From: Bedellia somnulentella
Taxonomy: Eukaryota; Arthropoda; Insecta; Lepidoptera; Bedelliidae
Direction: 5' to 3'
Length of the DNA stretch: 64,000 nucleotides
NCBI GenBank assembly: GCA_963576735.1
Contig: OY755178.1
Span: 1,860,001-1,924,000 of the forward strand
Within the stretch, counting starts at the first letter, position 1. Every line of letters begins with the position of its first letter. A program made the position numbers and the translations under genes. Shown one piece after another: positions 35,201-40,212 of the stretch. The notes below the pieces were generated by a model that was given only the letters and a program-made list of their open reading frames with translations, had not been told where the DNA came from and did no database searches.

Positions 35201-36550
35201 TATTGGTGATAGATGTTAACTTCTATATGTCGAAAGATATGTAAAACCGAATAATAATTATTTTATACTAGCTGACCCGACAGACTTCGTACTGTAAATT
35301 TGCTTATGCCAACCTTTAGGCGTTTTTTCCAGTACTCGGAGTTCAATCAGGCGTGAATATTTTATTGGTAAAAATTTTCTGGAATAAAAAATATCCTATG
35401 TTATAATTTGAGTCATCATGTTCGGGGATTCAATATCGTATGATTTAGCTTCTAAATTTACGTGTTTATATTCGTTTGCAATATATAAGATTGTTTTAAA
35501 TAACACACAGCGCCCTCTACCATTCATCCAGCAAGCAAACAGTATTTTGGTTTTCCCTCGGGAACATATTTTTTCCGGGATAAAAAGTACCCTTTTATCT
35601 AATCTGGACTTCTAACTGTACGTCTGCAAAATTTCAAAGCCATGGCTTCAGTAGTTACGGCGTGAAAGCGGAACAAATAAACAAACAAACAAACAAACTC
35701 ACTTTCCGATTTATAATATTAGTATGGATATGGATGAGGATTAATTGTTTTTTTCTTTTTGTATTTTGTAAATATTGAGTTTTTGTATTGAAATTCAAGT
35801 TTTATATTATATTTATTGAACATTTCTTATTGTGAATAGATAAACTGACTGTATATGGCATAACAATCAAGAGAGAGTAAAAGTTGAAGTATCTCTTTTA
35901 ATTAGTTTTATGTTGGCAAACAATTATTATTCTTTACATTGCGTGGCTCTGAAAGACTCGTCATTTTAAATATATCGTTCATTTATCATTGAAATTGGTT
36001 ATGTGTAGCAGTTAATGTCTGTTCATGAAAAGATATTTACATTCTTTTTAATTTTCATAAATTATTCCAATGAAGAAAACTTTTTATCACGATGCACTAT
36101 ACTATCACCACAACCTAGCCGACTACATCATAGTATCATTTCATCATTTTCCATGTAGTATCAACTCAAAATAACACTATCCGATCTCTTACCTTCTTCT
36201 CAGTCGTAGCACTCTTGACAGAGTGGTCGTAGTCGTCATTTTAGTCGGGTGACCCGTCATTTTAGTCGGGTGACCCGTCGATCTCTTACCATAGGTATCT
36301 AAAAAGGCCAATAAAGACCTTTTTTTTAAATTTCTGATTCAAACATAGTGCCCCTTACAACTGTTAAAAGTGGCAGAAAATGTGTTGCAATGCTCTGTTG
36401 CCTACCCATCATAGTCGAATGTGTAGGTGGGTAGGGAAAATATTATAAAAAAGGAAATAATATAAATGTATGTTTATCTTTTAACTAAATAGTGATATTA
36501 CTATTTTTTATTTCAGTATGGAGAGCAAGCGGCGCTTGTTTTCCCAATAG
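8073..36550 (+). CDS. Ir75: Ionotropic receptor, IR75-type (14 exons, whole gene)
   Basis: Divergent ionotropic glutamate receptor of the insect IR75 group, a family known to act as ligand-gated cation channels in olfactory neurons, mostly sensing acids together with a co-receptor. Exons by position: 8073-8214, 9426-9598, 9976-10351, 11522-11598, 12596-12723, 12924-12981, 15032-15144, 23715-23923, 24776-24820, 25421-25605, 26607-26742, 30925-31087, 35017-35199, 36517-36550. Every intron is GT-AG, every phase joins, and the sum is 2,022 nt (673 aa plus stop). Signal peptide ~1-18; amino-terminal region to ~230; S1 ~231-355; M1 ~384-406; pore loop ~413-425; M3 ~444-469; S2 ~470-630 with the IR75-like [12 protein letters not shown]4 ~639-658; short basic tail. 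Start chosen at 8073 because it opens directly on the signal peptide; an in-frame ATG at 8010 is possible. Which IR75 paralogue it is cannot be told from sequence alone. Confidence 0.85.
8272..8517 (+). repeat. SINE-A copy in IR75 intron 1
   Basis: Full length from GCTGTGTAGTGTCGGC to GTATGTATGTA; 57 bp past exon 1. Confidence 0.9.
8793..9312 (+). mobile_element. LINE C-terminal/3' fragment (restriction-like endonuclease type?)
   Basis: Frame at 8852-9085 encodes [19 protein letters not shown] and [20 protein letters not shown], resembling the PD-(D/E)xK endonuclease-like end of some LINE proteins; the frame then shifts. The 3' part has a 10-bp hairpin (CGCCTCTCCC near 9222, GGGAGAGGCG near 9264). 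The block TTTCGGCC..GGGAGAGGCG occurs at both ends (about 8794 and 9254), as if two insertions used the same site or one copy abuts the end of another. Confidence 0.5.
9426..9598 (+). CDS. Ir75: IR75 exon 2
   Basis: Starts after TTTTTCTAG and only reads open when joined in phase 1 to exon 1. Gives [18 protein letters not shown] and then [10 protein letters not shown], matching the H-x-G-hydrophobic stretch of IR75 amino-terminal domains. Ends phase 0 at GTGAGT. Confidence 0.7.
9976..10351 (+). CDS. Ir75: IR75 exon 3 (amino-terminal domain, sequon cluster)
   Basis: Largest exon, 125 codons. Opens with [18 protein letters not shown] and ends LYDVYNYG...GRWKTDEG, both typical of IR75. It contains a run of N-x-S/T sites (NET, NIT, NNT, NMT, NIT, NMT) in about 30 residues, then NFT and NHS further on. 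Ends phase 1; an antisense SINE-A starts 29 bp later. Confidence 0.82.
10501..11361 (+). repeat. SINE-A copy, sense, split by a LINE
   Basis: Head half 10501-10575, tail half from 11169, interrupted by an I-like LINE end. Sits inside the antisense copy around it. Confidence 0.82.
10576..11168 (-). mobile_element. I-like LINE 3' end with RNase H remnant
   Basis: Antisense. The frame encodes [14 protein letters not shown], the C-terminal part of an RNase H domain, then [20 protein letters not shown] and [20 protein letters not shown], a CCHC-like end found in I/Jockey-type proteins. Tail is (TAA)n, read as (TTA)n at 10576. Flanked by ACTAAGGGTAT and ACTAAGAGTAT, an 11-bp target duplication with one change. 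Confidence 0.75.
11522..11598 (+). CDS. Ir75: IR75 exon 4 (start of S1)
   Basis: [20 protein letters not shown] leads into the ligand-binding domain. Its polypyrimidine tract (TTTTCTTTTTTCAG) lies right after an antisense SINE-A head that ends near 11496. Ends phase 0 at GTAAGT. Confidence 0.8.
12026..12292 (-). repeat. SINE-B, antisense
   Basis: Hairpin CCCCGAAGGGG at the left, tRNA-like head (TGAGATATCACGGTAAC) at the right; an internal deletion removes ~100 bp of the body. Confidence 0.78.
12298..12543 (-). repeat. SINE-A copy, antisense
   Basis: Full length; ends 52 bp before IR75 exon 5. Confidence 0.85.
12596..12723 (+). CDS. Ir75: IR75 exon 5 (S1)
   Basis: [16 protein letters not shown] onward, then [19 protein letters not shown], the S1 helix region. 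Ends phase 2 at GTAAGG. A SINE-A ends 53 bp upstream of the acceptor. Confidence 0.8.
12924..12981 (+). CDS. Ir75: IR75 exon 6 (S1)
   Basis: Short exon encoding [19 protein letters not shown]. Acceptor TTTTTGTTTCAG; donor GTGCGT is the weakest in the gene but is the only one that keeps the frame. Confidence 0.75.
13084..13214. mobile_element. MITE-F
   Basis: Inverted ends: TTGAGTATTCAAGCTGAGAA and its near-complement ending CAGAAATCGGG. Same family as 37006-37107. Confidence 0.65.
13569..13676 (+). repeat. SINE-A copy, deleted middle
   Basis: Head to GGCGACTAACGATATGGGGC and then directly to TAGCCGTGAGTATATG; tail-to-tail with the next copy. Confidence 0.75.
13677..13893 (-). repeat. SINE-A copy, antisense, diverged
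   Basis: Shares the ATGT tail with the copy to its left, forming an inverted pair. Head reads TCTAAGCCGTCACTGTAGC. Confidence 0.65.
14263..14333 (-). tRNA. tRNA-like unit, antisense partner
   Basis: Exact 71-nt inverse of the unit at 14527-14597, so the pair would fold into one long hairpin if transcribed through. Confidence 0.55.
14527..14597 (+). tRNA. tRNA-like unit with complete cloverleaf
   Basis: Acceptor stem GACACGG/CTGTGTC (7 bp, one G-T), D arm GCTC/GAGC, anticodon stem TCGGG/CCCGA with loop GCGTTCA, T arm GCGGG/CCCGC with loop TTCGATC. Box A TAGCTCAGTTGG and box B GGTTCGATCCC are intact. Loop position 33 is C, not the invariant T, so it is probably a Pol III promoter module and not a translating tRNA. 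Confidence 0.6.
14896..15008 (+). repeat. SINE-A 3' half
   Basis: From CCCCACCAACTTCCAAATG to the tail; the tail ends ~24 bp before IR75 exon 7. Confidence 0.75.
15032..15144 (+). CDS. Ir75: IR75 exon 7 (S1 to pre-M1)
   Basis: [22 protein letters not shown] matches the conserved pre-M1 segment of IR75 receptors, where the usual glutamate-contacting arginine motif has diverged. Ends phase 2 at GTAAGT, opening the 8.6 kb intron 7. Confidence 0.85.
15183..15304 (+). repeat. Left 122-bp terminal inverted repeat
   Basis: Two consecutive hairpins sharing the motif CCGTTCTG/CAGAACGG, which therefore occurs four times. Identical (inverted) to 19369-19490. Confidence 0.85.
16160..16520 (+). repeat. 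Tandem repeat, four ~120-bp units
   Basis: Units begin with AAGATGGCGGCCGCTACAAA, then ATGGCGGATAA, CCCATCAATATGGGTATC and a variant of CAAGTAGAATACAAT. The unit includes a small inverted repeat CCCAT..ATGGG. The last unit is decayed. Confidence 0.8.
16614..16856 (+). pseudogene. PIF1-type helicase, C-terminal fragment
   Basis: Eighty codons with [15 protein letters not shown] (motif V-like TxHKxQG) and [19 protein letters not shown] (motif VI, YVALSRV), both diagnostic of PIF1/RecD-type helicases. The ATPase core (Walker A and B) is absent, so the fragment cannot act alone. In insects such pieces usually come from Helitrons or other helicase-bearing mobile DNA. It lies between the tandem repeat and the gag relic and reads cleanly to a stop at 16854. 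Confidence 0.7.
16982..18400 (+). CDS. Gag fused in frame to integrase C-terminus (deleted Ty3/Gypsy-type element)
   Basis: A 472-codon open frame with no stop. Residues ~45-140 form a coiled coil; ~150-330 are a retrotransposon capsid-like domain ([30 protein letters not shown]); [15 protein letters not shown] near 350 is a CCHC zinc knuckle. Directly after it the frame continues with the integrase C-terminal part ([43 protein letters not shown]). Protease, reverse transcriptase, RNase H and integrase core are gone. The first codon is GTG; the normal ATG seems lost at the 5' break, which falls against the end of the helicase element's inverted arm. Described as a relic or non-autonomous derivative; expression is unknown. 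Confidence 0.75.
   Translation: MKTRAQKAAEGEQLSEMRSSVTNPRSDIPEETSAVTNAPSTSTAPAAATNTDLAMIVEMLKNIHSEVQGVKQEVRELREEQQTKFSQVLTAVNEVSGRVVTVEKDVEQMKEQVTTIEKDIDDMKTDFRGMEKRVLQLESRPVKVVSGENVVAVHGPRVKVPPYDGTTSWSAYRHQFQTVAAANGWTDEQCLTALTVALRGQALSVIEALPTPSGGFKDLLDALESRYGERHLEHVFRAQLHDRVQRSGEGLQQWALEIEKLVRKAYPSVDPETVEMNLVQAFVDGIRDIEVRTAVRLQHHTSLKDALANALEVEACRQDTRQTHRLREIAEANEDVKVIKAPVGRSTGPICYGCGKRGHLRLSCPLRERMQDVHSLVRENGLHASEKMKTRYDRKANTPRFEEGMLVWLHNPTRQKGKSPKLQNRWEGPYKVVTRINDVTYRIQRQPRGASKIVHIDRLAKYHGSNNTRDEY
18417..18899 (+). repeat. 3' LTR of the gag relic
   Basis: Starts TGTTACGACATC and ends CGTAACA (7-bp inverted ends), preceded by a purine tract AAGGAGGGGG. A TATA box (ATTATATAAAG near 18583) and AATAAA near 18827 are present. 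No 5' LTR exists in the window. Confidence 0.8.
19369..19490 (-). repeat. Right 122-bp terminal inverted repeat
   Basis: Inverse of 15183-15304 with no mismatch that I could find. Confidence 0.85.
19491..19650 (+). repeat. SINE-A 3' two thirds
   Basis: Starts at CTTTCTAAGTGTCTTTTGGG, immediately at the edge of the TIR, so the larger element may have landed in or deleted the head of this copy. Confidence 0.75.
19670..19908 (-). repeat. SINE-A copy, antisense
   Basis: Full length, young-looking subfamily; tail-to-tail with the copy on its left. Confidence 0.88.
19922..20150. repeat. Local duplication, unit 1
   Basis: Matches 20735-20960 (CACACATAAAATCCAGGAGC, GTCAGTCACATGTGTTCACG, AAGTCTTTATATTATCG) with ~10% change. 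Not a recognised mobile element. Confidence 0.65.
20162..20403 (+). repeat. SINE-A copy
   Basis: Full length; lies between the two duplicated units. Confidence 0.87.
20563..20622 (-). repeat. SINE-A head scrap, antisense
   Basis: ACGACACCCGTGGGTAGAAA to GGCACTACACAGCA only. Confidence 0.65.
20735..20960. repeat. Local duplication, unit 2
   Basis: Second copy of the 19.92 kb unit; its end (GGTTTTCTGTTTCCTGCATT) recurs again at 21850 and, weaker, 20405, so at least three partial units exist across 2 kb of intron 7. Confidence 0.6.
20963..21005 (+). repeat. CA microsatellite
   Basis: Imperfect (CA)n with AT and G interruptions. Confidence 0.9.
21370..21505 (+). repeat. SINE-B 5' half
   Basis: CCGTGATAGCTCAGTTGGTA box A, GGTTCAAATCAGGGG box B, then body up to ATTTATCATGGTAG. 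Confidence 0.82.
21700..21847 (+). repeat. SINE-A 3' part
   Basis: From TTGCGGTTGGAGACTCATC to the ATGT tail. Confidence 0.8.
21919..22166 (-). repeat. SINE-A copy, antisense
   Basis: Full length, tail written ATAACATATACTCACGG. Confidence 0.87.
22251..22408 (-). repeat. SINE-A 3' half, antisense
   Basis: Older subfamily (CCCAAAAAGGGGCAGCC, GCTTCAGAGCTAGAAATTCC); head lost after CGCATCGCCCAAAT. Confidence 0.8.
22587..22830 (+). repeat. SINE-A copy
   Basis: Head has lost TAGTG (GCCGTGTCGGC); otherwise complete. Confidence 0.87.
22831..23549. other. Intron 7, SINE-B scrap
   Basis: A SINE-B 3' end is visible at 23060-23140 (GATGTTCAGAAGTATAAG, CGAACCCCTTCAGGGATATA). The rest is unrecognised. 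Confidence 0.5.
23550..23693 (+). repeat. SINE-A 3' part abutting exon 8
   Basis: Decayed; tail hairpin ACGCCCTTTCGGATTCATG. About 20 bp separate its end from the exon 8 acceptor. Confidence 0.65.
23715..23923 (+). CDS. Ir75: IR75 exon 8 (M1 and pore)
   Basis: [18 protein letters not shown], then M1 ([20 protein letters not shown]) and the pore-loop half-helix [16 protein letters not shown] decayed SINE-A tail runs to about 23693, so the branch-point/polypyrimidine region lies in or just beside mobile DNA. Ends phase 1. Confidence 0.88.
23941..24210. mobile_element. LINE-C fragments, two opposed pieces
   Basis: 23941-23990 is an antisense 3' end (CACGCCATTAATTCCCATTG). 24003-24210 is sense and encodes the tail of the protein ([31 protein letters not shown]) before ATAATGGGCATGAG and an (AGTA)n tail. 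Confidence 0.7.
24475..24711 (+). repeat. SINE-A copy in intron 8
   Basis: Head to tail with a small gap after AATAACACC; ends 64 bp before the micro-exon 9. Confidence 0.85.
24776..24820 (+). CDS. Ir75: IR75 exon 9 (micro-exon between pore and M3)
   Basis: Only 45 nt, phase 1 to phase 1, encoding [14 protein letters not shown]. Acceptor TTTTGATTTCAG and donor GTAAGA. Small size makes it easy to miss, but without it the frame breaks between exons 8 and 10. Confidence 0.75.
   Translation, partial: FLMMRRSVISLEYL
24917..25250 (-). repeat. SINE-B, antisense
   Basis: CCCCGAAGAGGTTGGCAGAG to GGGCTATCAACGTTGG; lacks a ~50 bp piece around the GGGGGCAGG site. Intron 9. Confidence 0.85.
25421..25605 (+). 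CDS. Ir75: IR75 exon 10 (M3 and start of S2)
   Basis: M3 reads [20 protein letters not shown]; then [18 protein letters not shown], the start of S2. In iGluRs this follows the gating motif SYTANLAAF; the IR75 version [14 protein letters not shown] is what is seen here. Ends phase 0 at GTGAGT. Confidence 0.88.
25710..25942 (+). repeat. SINE-A copy, older subfamily
   Basis: GTAGTACCGGCTTAGAATG head; GGCCACCCTTTATTGGG tail. Confidence 0.8.
26041..26294 (+). repeat. SINE-A copy in intron 10
   Basis: Full length, close to the family consensus. Confidence 0.9.
26607..26742 (+). CDS. Ir75: IR75 exon 11 (S2)
   Basis: [18 protein letters not shown] then a lysine-rich loop and [12 protein letters not shown]. 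Ends phase 1. A maT-type mariner begins only 20 bp past the donor. Confidence 0.85.
26866..27120 (-). repeat. SINE-A copy nested in mariner
   Basis: Full length with four CATA tail units; younger than the transposon it splits. Confidence 0.9.
27150..28225 (+). pseudogene. maT mariner transposase remnant
   Basis: Pieces in shifting frames. 27213-27425 holds the paired-type DNA-binding region ([23 protein letters not shown]). 27760-28035 holds the catalytic half: [17 protein letters not shown] with the second aspartate, then [17 protein letters not shown] with the third, the spacing of DD37D elements. At least two frameshifts and stops; no functional transposase. Confidence 0.75.
28619..28858 (+). 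repeat. SINE-A copy in intron 11
   Basis: Full length; preceded by repeated partial heads (AGTGTAGTGTAGTGCTGTG). Confidence 0.88.
28859..29384. other. Intron 11, no gene
   Basis: Unrecognised AT-rich DNA ending in a run of A that looks like an antisense LINE or processed tail near 29240-29370. Confidence 0.4.
29385..29640 (-). repeat. SINE-B 3' two thirds, antisense
   Basis: Hairpin CCCCGAAGGGG, then ACTCACGTGATAGAGGGCAG, to CAACCATGATAAATTATG. tRNA head missing. Confidence 0.85.
29641..30600. other. Intron 11, scraps
   Basis: SINE-B tail scrap near 30075-30112 (CTTCCAACCCCTTCGGCG). A 150-bp stretch at 30147-30296 reads [17 protein letters not shown]... to a GTAAGT-like site, but nothing supports it as an exon. 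(AATC)n-like array at 30310-30350. Confidence 0.4.
30605..30750 (+). repeat. Fragment of a 'CTGACCCGACAGAC' repeat
   Basis: CACTGACCCAACAGACTTTG head is the same family as 35270-35735. Confidence 0.5.
30925..31087 (+). CDS. Ir75: IR75 exon 12 (S2)
   Basis: [15 protein letters not shown], then [18 protein letters not shown], the most diagnostic IR75 block. GC content is clearly higher than the flanks. Ends phase 2 at GTATGG. Confidence 0.88.
31130..31505 (+). repeat. SINE-B with replaced middle
   Basis: AACCGTGATAGCTCA head at 31130 and body/tail from 31303 (GTGGTTAATTTATCATGG) to TATACAGCGTGAGCG. The ~150 bp between includes a short repeat also found at 57672-57760 (inverted). Confidence 0.65.
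31506..32099. other. Intron 12, no gene
   Basis: Very AT-rich; only chance frames. Confidence 0.4.
32100..32674 (-). pseudogene. Fragment of a repeated arthropod protein, probably mobile-element derived
   Basis: Antisense to the receptor. The N-terminal part (32492-32674) has [16 protein letters not shown], a cysteine pair typical of a short zinc-binding start, and the C-terminal part (32100-32522) has [20 protein letters not shown] and [20 protein letters not shown]. The two overlap in different frames at ~32510, so a large middle part is deleted. I have the impression of a protein type scattered through arthropod genomes, but cannot name the family; no termini were found. Confidence 0.5.
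33259..33456 (+). repeat. SINE-A copy with inverted head
   Basis: The first ~40 bp are antisense (GTAGTGCTATTCTAAGCCGA) and the rest, from CCGGTGGGAGTACG, is sense to the tail; an internal gap is near 33400. Confidence 0.75.
33478..33723 (-). CDS. Unidentified 82-codon frame with one membrane segment
   Basis: Antisense, inside IR75 intron 12. GC content and codon use are well above the flanking intron. Includes [20 protein letters not shown] as a likely membrane span and ends [13 protein letters not shown] with a stop. A possible acceptor (TTTTGGCAG) lies just upstream of the frame, so it could be the last exon of a nested gene or part of a retrocopy. No product recognised. Confidence 0.3.
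34010..34792 (+). pseudogene. Penelope-like protein, C-terminal part with GIY-YIG nuclease
   Basis: Open frame of about 260 codons joined directly to the left terminal repeat; reverse transcriptase is absent apart from its last residues ([20 protein letters not shown]). The nuclease shows [20 protein letters not shown] (Y, YIG), TRVREH, a later RESIEI glutamate, and the C-x-C...H zinc-binding residues special to Penelope elements. The nuclease part is intact, the element is not. Confidence 0.85.
34890..34935 (+). ncRNA. Possible hammerhead ribozyme remnant in Penelope terminal repeat
   Basis: ACCATGATAACTGAAAAG then TTTTCGAAACGTCGGGC resembles the CUGAUGA - stem II - GAAAC - GUC order known from Penelope terminal repeats. 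Two core positions look changed, so it may be inactive. A second CGAAACGTCGGGC occurs at 46410. Confidence 0.35.
35017..35199 (+). CDS. Ir75: IR75 exon 13 (M4)
   Basis: [15 protein letters not shown], then [14 protein letters not shown] as M4 after GGAAPAF. The acceptor tract TCCTCTTCTCCTC is partly made of the target duplication of the Penelope-like insertion that ends at 34990. Confidence 0.85.
35270..35735 (+). repeat. Lepidopteran retroelement 3' region (TAATATTAGTATGGAT type)
   Basis: Begins TAGCTGACCCGACAGACTTC and ends AACAAACAAAC, CCGATTTATAATATTAGTAT, the very common moth/butterfly repeat end. Intron 13. Confidence 0.7.
35736..36516. other. Intron 13 remainder
   Basis: AT-rich. A 19-20 bp unit (CGTCATTTTAGTCGGGTGAC) is tandemly doubled at 36234-36277. 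Confidence 0.45.
36517..36550 (+). CDS. Ir75: IR75 exon 14 (C-terminus and stop)
   Basis: Eleven codons (split serine, [10 protein letters not shown], missing none) followed by TAG. Acceptor TTTTTTATTTCAG. Basic cytoplasmic tail, as usual after M4. Short, so the least certain exon, but phase 2 joins exactly. Confidence 0.65.
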
Positions 36551-36644
36551 GGTATGAAGATCAGTTTAACTTTATTTTATTTAACTGTAGTTAATCTGTA
36601 AATTTCACTCAGCACAAATATTTGAATGACATAGACTAAGGCCT

Positions 36645-36740
36645 GGAGCACACGGTGCGTTGCGACGGCGGCGCAGTGCCGGAGCGGTGTCGCTGCGTCA
36701 TTTTACATACAAATATATGTAGTGGGCACACGATGTGCTC
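36645..36740. mobile_element. Short GC-rich inverted-repeat sequence
   Basis: GGAGCACACGG at 36652 and GATGTGCTCC near 36730 are inverted; between them is GCGACGGCGGCGCAGTGCCG. Resembles a small MITE, family unknown. Confidence 0.4.
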
Positions 36741-36869
36741 CGGCGCCGCACCGGGATTGCAACTTGATTTGATATACAAAACTAGTTAGAATACTTTGTT
36801 TTATTTTCAATTTGATGTAGTTATAATTAAAAATGGAGTATTTTTGACGGAATTAACAGTATAGATACA

Positions 36870-37275
36870 GGACACAGGTGTTCAAATCCTATGCACGACC
36901 TACACTATTGTGTCTTTTCTTAAGTATATGTGTAGTTATCTTATCAAGGTTGGTAAAAGGCTAGGGAAGACATTGGAAAACCCTCGCGGTCGATCTACAC
37001 TTTCGCCCGATTTCTGAATTGAGTATTCCAGCTGAGAACAACTTAATGGATGAGACAAAACGATACTTAAGTCGTTCTCAGCTTAAATTCTCAATTCAGA
37101 AATCGGGAGTTTGTCATGTGAAAGCGTGCCCAGATGAAAGAGCAACAGGCTTGCAGACAGCACTGTCATAGACTATATATATAGCCAAGATATGGGTTCT
37201 CCGAACACTAATAAATGTGTCGGGATGAAATATTAATACCCCTGCCATCCCTTCGGAGATTTTGGCATAAACAAT
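36870..37275 (+). repeat. SINE-B split by MITE-F
   Basis: Box B GGTGTTCAAATCC at 36880, body to CCTCGC, interrupted by 37006-37107, resumes GTTTGTCATGTGAAAGCG and ends CCATCCCTTCGGAGATTT. Confidence 0.7.
37006..37107. mobile_element. MITE-F, 102 bp
   Basis: CCCGATTTCTGAATTGAG and its exact inverse at the right; nearly the whole length is palindromic. Confidence 0.8.
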
Positions 37276-37288
37276 AAGTTGAAGTTTT

Positions 37289-37828
37289 ACCGTGTAGTGC
37301 CGGCTTAGAATAACACTACCCCATTTCTTCCCGTGGATGATCGTAAGAGGAGACTAAGGGTGTAGCGGCTTCTAAAGTGATTTTTGGGCGATGTGGTTGG
37401 AAACCTTCACCAAAAACATTTATTTATTATTACCATCTTTTCCCATGCCGTGTAGTGCCGGCTTAGAATGTCGCTACCCCTTTCTACCCACGGGTGTCGT
37501 AAGAGGTGACTAAGGGTATTGGGGCTTTTTATTGGATTTTTGGGCTATGCGGTTGGAGACCCATCATTAAAAAAAAATATTTTTACCATCTCTTCCCCAC
37601 TCAGCTTCCAAAAGTGGCTGAGGGATTTGTAATTCCTTAGCTCTGGCTACCCCTTCTAGGGAAATATAGCCGTGAGTATATGTATGTATGTATTAATTCA
37701 TTTCATTTCATTTCATCTTTTCCCAAATCAACTTCCAAAAGTGGCTGAGGAATTTCTCATTCCAAAGCTCTGGCTACCGCGTTAAGTGATTCATATGTTC
37801 CGGTGAGTATATGTATATGTATGTATGT
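37289..37828 (+). repeat. SINE-A copy split by a second SINE-A
   Basis: Outer copy 37289-37445 and 37714-37828. Inner copy 37446-37713, with CATCTTTTCCCA duplicated at 37434-37445 and 37714-37725, showing a 12-bp target duplication. Confidence 0.88.
37446..37713 (+). repeat. Inner SINE-A copy
   Basis: Complete; its tail runs (ATGT)n then (CATTT)n. Confidence 0.88.
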
Positions 37829-38324
37829 ATAAATGTTGAAGTTTTACGCGTGGGAATGTTCCGTTGATAACAACGAACTATATAAATAGTTACGCTGATG
37901 AAGTATACACAGAGTAATATTCGAGTTTCTGTAATAATTTACTAACCACAATGCACTAGTAATATTAATGTATATACGATACATTAAAAAAGTCTATCTG
38001 TCTGTCTTTTAGTTTTGGCTAACCTCTGAAATTGTTCGAACAAACATTAACGATTAGCACATAAAAAGAGAAAAGAGCAAAACTAATGAAATGCCGACGA
38101 GGTATCCCAATTTACTCTGGATTACGTAAATATATTAGACTGGGATAAATCTGGATAACATCCGCTCTGAAAGTGATGAATTCAATCAATATATTGGCAA
38201 AGGTCCACCGATTTACAGACCTTTATAACATCACATAGTAAATTAACTTCTAATCTTATCTCAACAACGTAGGTTCTTAGGGCTTTTTTCTCCCTTTTTG
38301 TCATTAAACTATCAAGATTAAGCA

Positions 38325-38571
38325 ATGAAGTGTCGCCTTAGAATAGCACTACCCCATTTCTTCTTGTGGGTGTACGTAAGAGGCGACTTAGGGTATTGAG
38401 AGTTTTTTTATGGATTTTCGGGCGATGCGGTTGGAGACCCATCAACAACAACCTTTATTTCACCATCTTTTCCCCACTTAACTTCCAAAAGTGGCTTGAA
38501 TTTCTAATTCCTTGGTTCTACCTACCCCTTCTAGGGATTTATAGCCGCGAGTATATGTATGTATGTATGTT
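38325..38571 (+). repeat. SINE-A copy
   Basis: Head AAGTGTCGCCTTAGAATAGC; tail GTATGTATGTATG. Confidence 0.87.
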
Positions 38572-38724
38572 AATTATTTTTACTTTATATTCATGAAAGG
38601 TGCCTTATGTAATACCAAATTTCGTGCGATGGAAAACACACTGTCTCGGAAAAATGCGCGTACACTATTTAAAAATTGCATTGACTCGAAAACACACAAC
38701 AATAGTACATGCACGTGAGCATAC

Positions 38725-38850
38725 CGTCCGAGCATACCGTGGGTACTCTTAATACCACCAGGTGACAATGTCACGTGATGTTCAGAAGTATTAATAGCTC
38801 TGCTTACCCTTAGAACCCAGGATATACGGCGTGAATTTTTGGGTTTGAGT
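38725..38850 (+). repeat. SINE-B 3' end
   Basis: GTGACAATGTCACGTGATGT to GATATACGGCGTGAAT. Confidence 0.78.
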
Positions 38851-39109
38851 TGAGTCTCTTTTTATACAATCTACAATAATATATCCGTAGACAGTTAACA
38901 TACTGTTACTATCATTATCCCTGTATTATGAAACTAGGGGTAGTCTACCGAGCATGCTTGATTAATGCCAAATAGATATAACAGAGTGTTCTAAGCAAAC
39001 AGCCACCACCATATTGTGAACGTGAATCATATCCAATCTTGTTAGCTCACTAGTTAGCCGTAGTATGGAAACTGAGACTCCAATACAGAGTACTGGATTT
39101 CACATGTAA

Positions 39110-39475
39110 TGCGGATGGCGAAATGGCGAAGAATAAAAGGGCATGTACATACATACATATACTCACGGCTATAAATCCCTTAACGGGGTAGCCAGAGCTT
39201 TGGAATGAAAAATTCCTCAGCCACTTTTGGAAGTTGATTGGGGAAAAGATGGTAATTATAAATGTTTTTGGTGACGGGTCTCCAACCACATCGCCCAAAA
39301 ATCACTTAATAAGCCCCTATACCCTTAGTCGCCTCTTACGATCACCCACGGGTAGAAATGGGGTAGTGTTATTCTAAGCCGACACTACACGGCTAAAAGG
39401 GCATGTATGAGAAGATTGATGAATGTGGACTAAGCTTGAGAGGATTGTCAGCATCGTGCAAATTAGATGTTAAAA
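39110..39475 (+). mobile_element. LINE-C fragment split by SINE-A
   Basis: GCGAAGAATAAAAGGGCATG resumes after the SINE as GGGCATGTATGAGAAGATTG. AAAAGGGCATGTA is duplicated (39135-39147, 39395-39407). Confidence 0.75.
39148..39394 (-). repeat. SINE-A copy, antisense, 13-bp target duplication
   Basis: Full length; a clean insertion into LINE-C. Confidence 0.9.
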
Positions 39476-39787
39476 TCAGACGGCCGCCACAGTGATTCGC
39501 GTAGAACAAGCTAGATGGACAAAATTATTTTTCGACTCGAATGGCTCTATATGTGCTTAATCATACGTATTCTGTACTTTGTTTTGCATTTCATGACTTA
39601 AGGTAAATGGGAGGGGGGTAGTGTAAATAAAAACACAAAGAATGAAAAAATAATATATATATATTTAAAAAAATGCAAAAATCATGTATTCTCCCACATT
39701 AAACATTTTTCTAAACTTAAAACTAATATAAAAAACAAATGTTTACAAGTCAGTTACTTAAAAAATAATATTCTATACATGTTACAA

Positions 39788-39985
39788 TCATTCCCTATCA
39801 CTATCATCATCTGAAGAATCCGACTCTATGTAATCATTTTCATTACGAGGGATATTTACATAAGGTCGCGAAATGGGCACTGAAGGCGGGATAACTAATT
39901 TTAAAACTTCCGAATTTAACTTTTCAGGTTTTTTCCTGGGTATATCTCTGAAGGCGTTAATTAAAGGGTCGTGCCGCTTTAAAAT
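39788..39985 (-). CDS. Candidate terminal exon, unidentified
   Basis: Antisense frame RHDPLINAFRDIPRKKPEKL ... YIESDSSDDDSDRE then stop, an acidic C-terminus of the kind seen in nuclear proteins. An AG (TTTTAAAG) precedes the frame. No homologue recognised, and no partner exon found nearby; it could be a fragment of a mobile-element protein. Confidence 0.3.
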   Translation of the reverse strand: MLKRHDPLINAFRDIPRKKPEKLNSEVLKLVIPPSVPISRPYVNIPRNENDYIESDSSDDDSDRE

Positions 39986-40147
39986 GTTCACAGAAAATAA
40001 TTTGTATTGGTAAGTTTAAAAAAATGTTTAACAGGAATTTAAATCACTTTTTAGCGGGGCTCCGATGAAACTGACACATATTTTCGCTCTATTTAAAGGT
40101 AAAGGAACCCTTTGAGCGTGAGTTCAATTCAAATTCGTGCCTACCTC

Positions 40148-40212
40148 AATGTATCATACATACATACACTTACACCGTGGGTAACACATTGGGGTAGGCA
40201 GAGATTACGAAG
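40148..40212 (-). mobile_element. LINE-C 3' end scrap
   Basis: CATACATACACTTACACCGT then ACATTGGGGTAGGCAGAGA. Confidence 0.6.
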
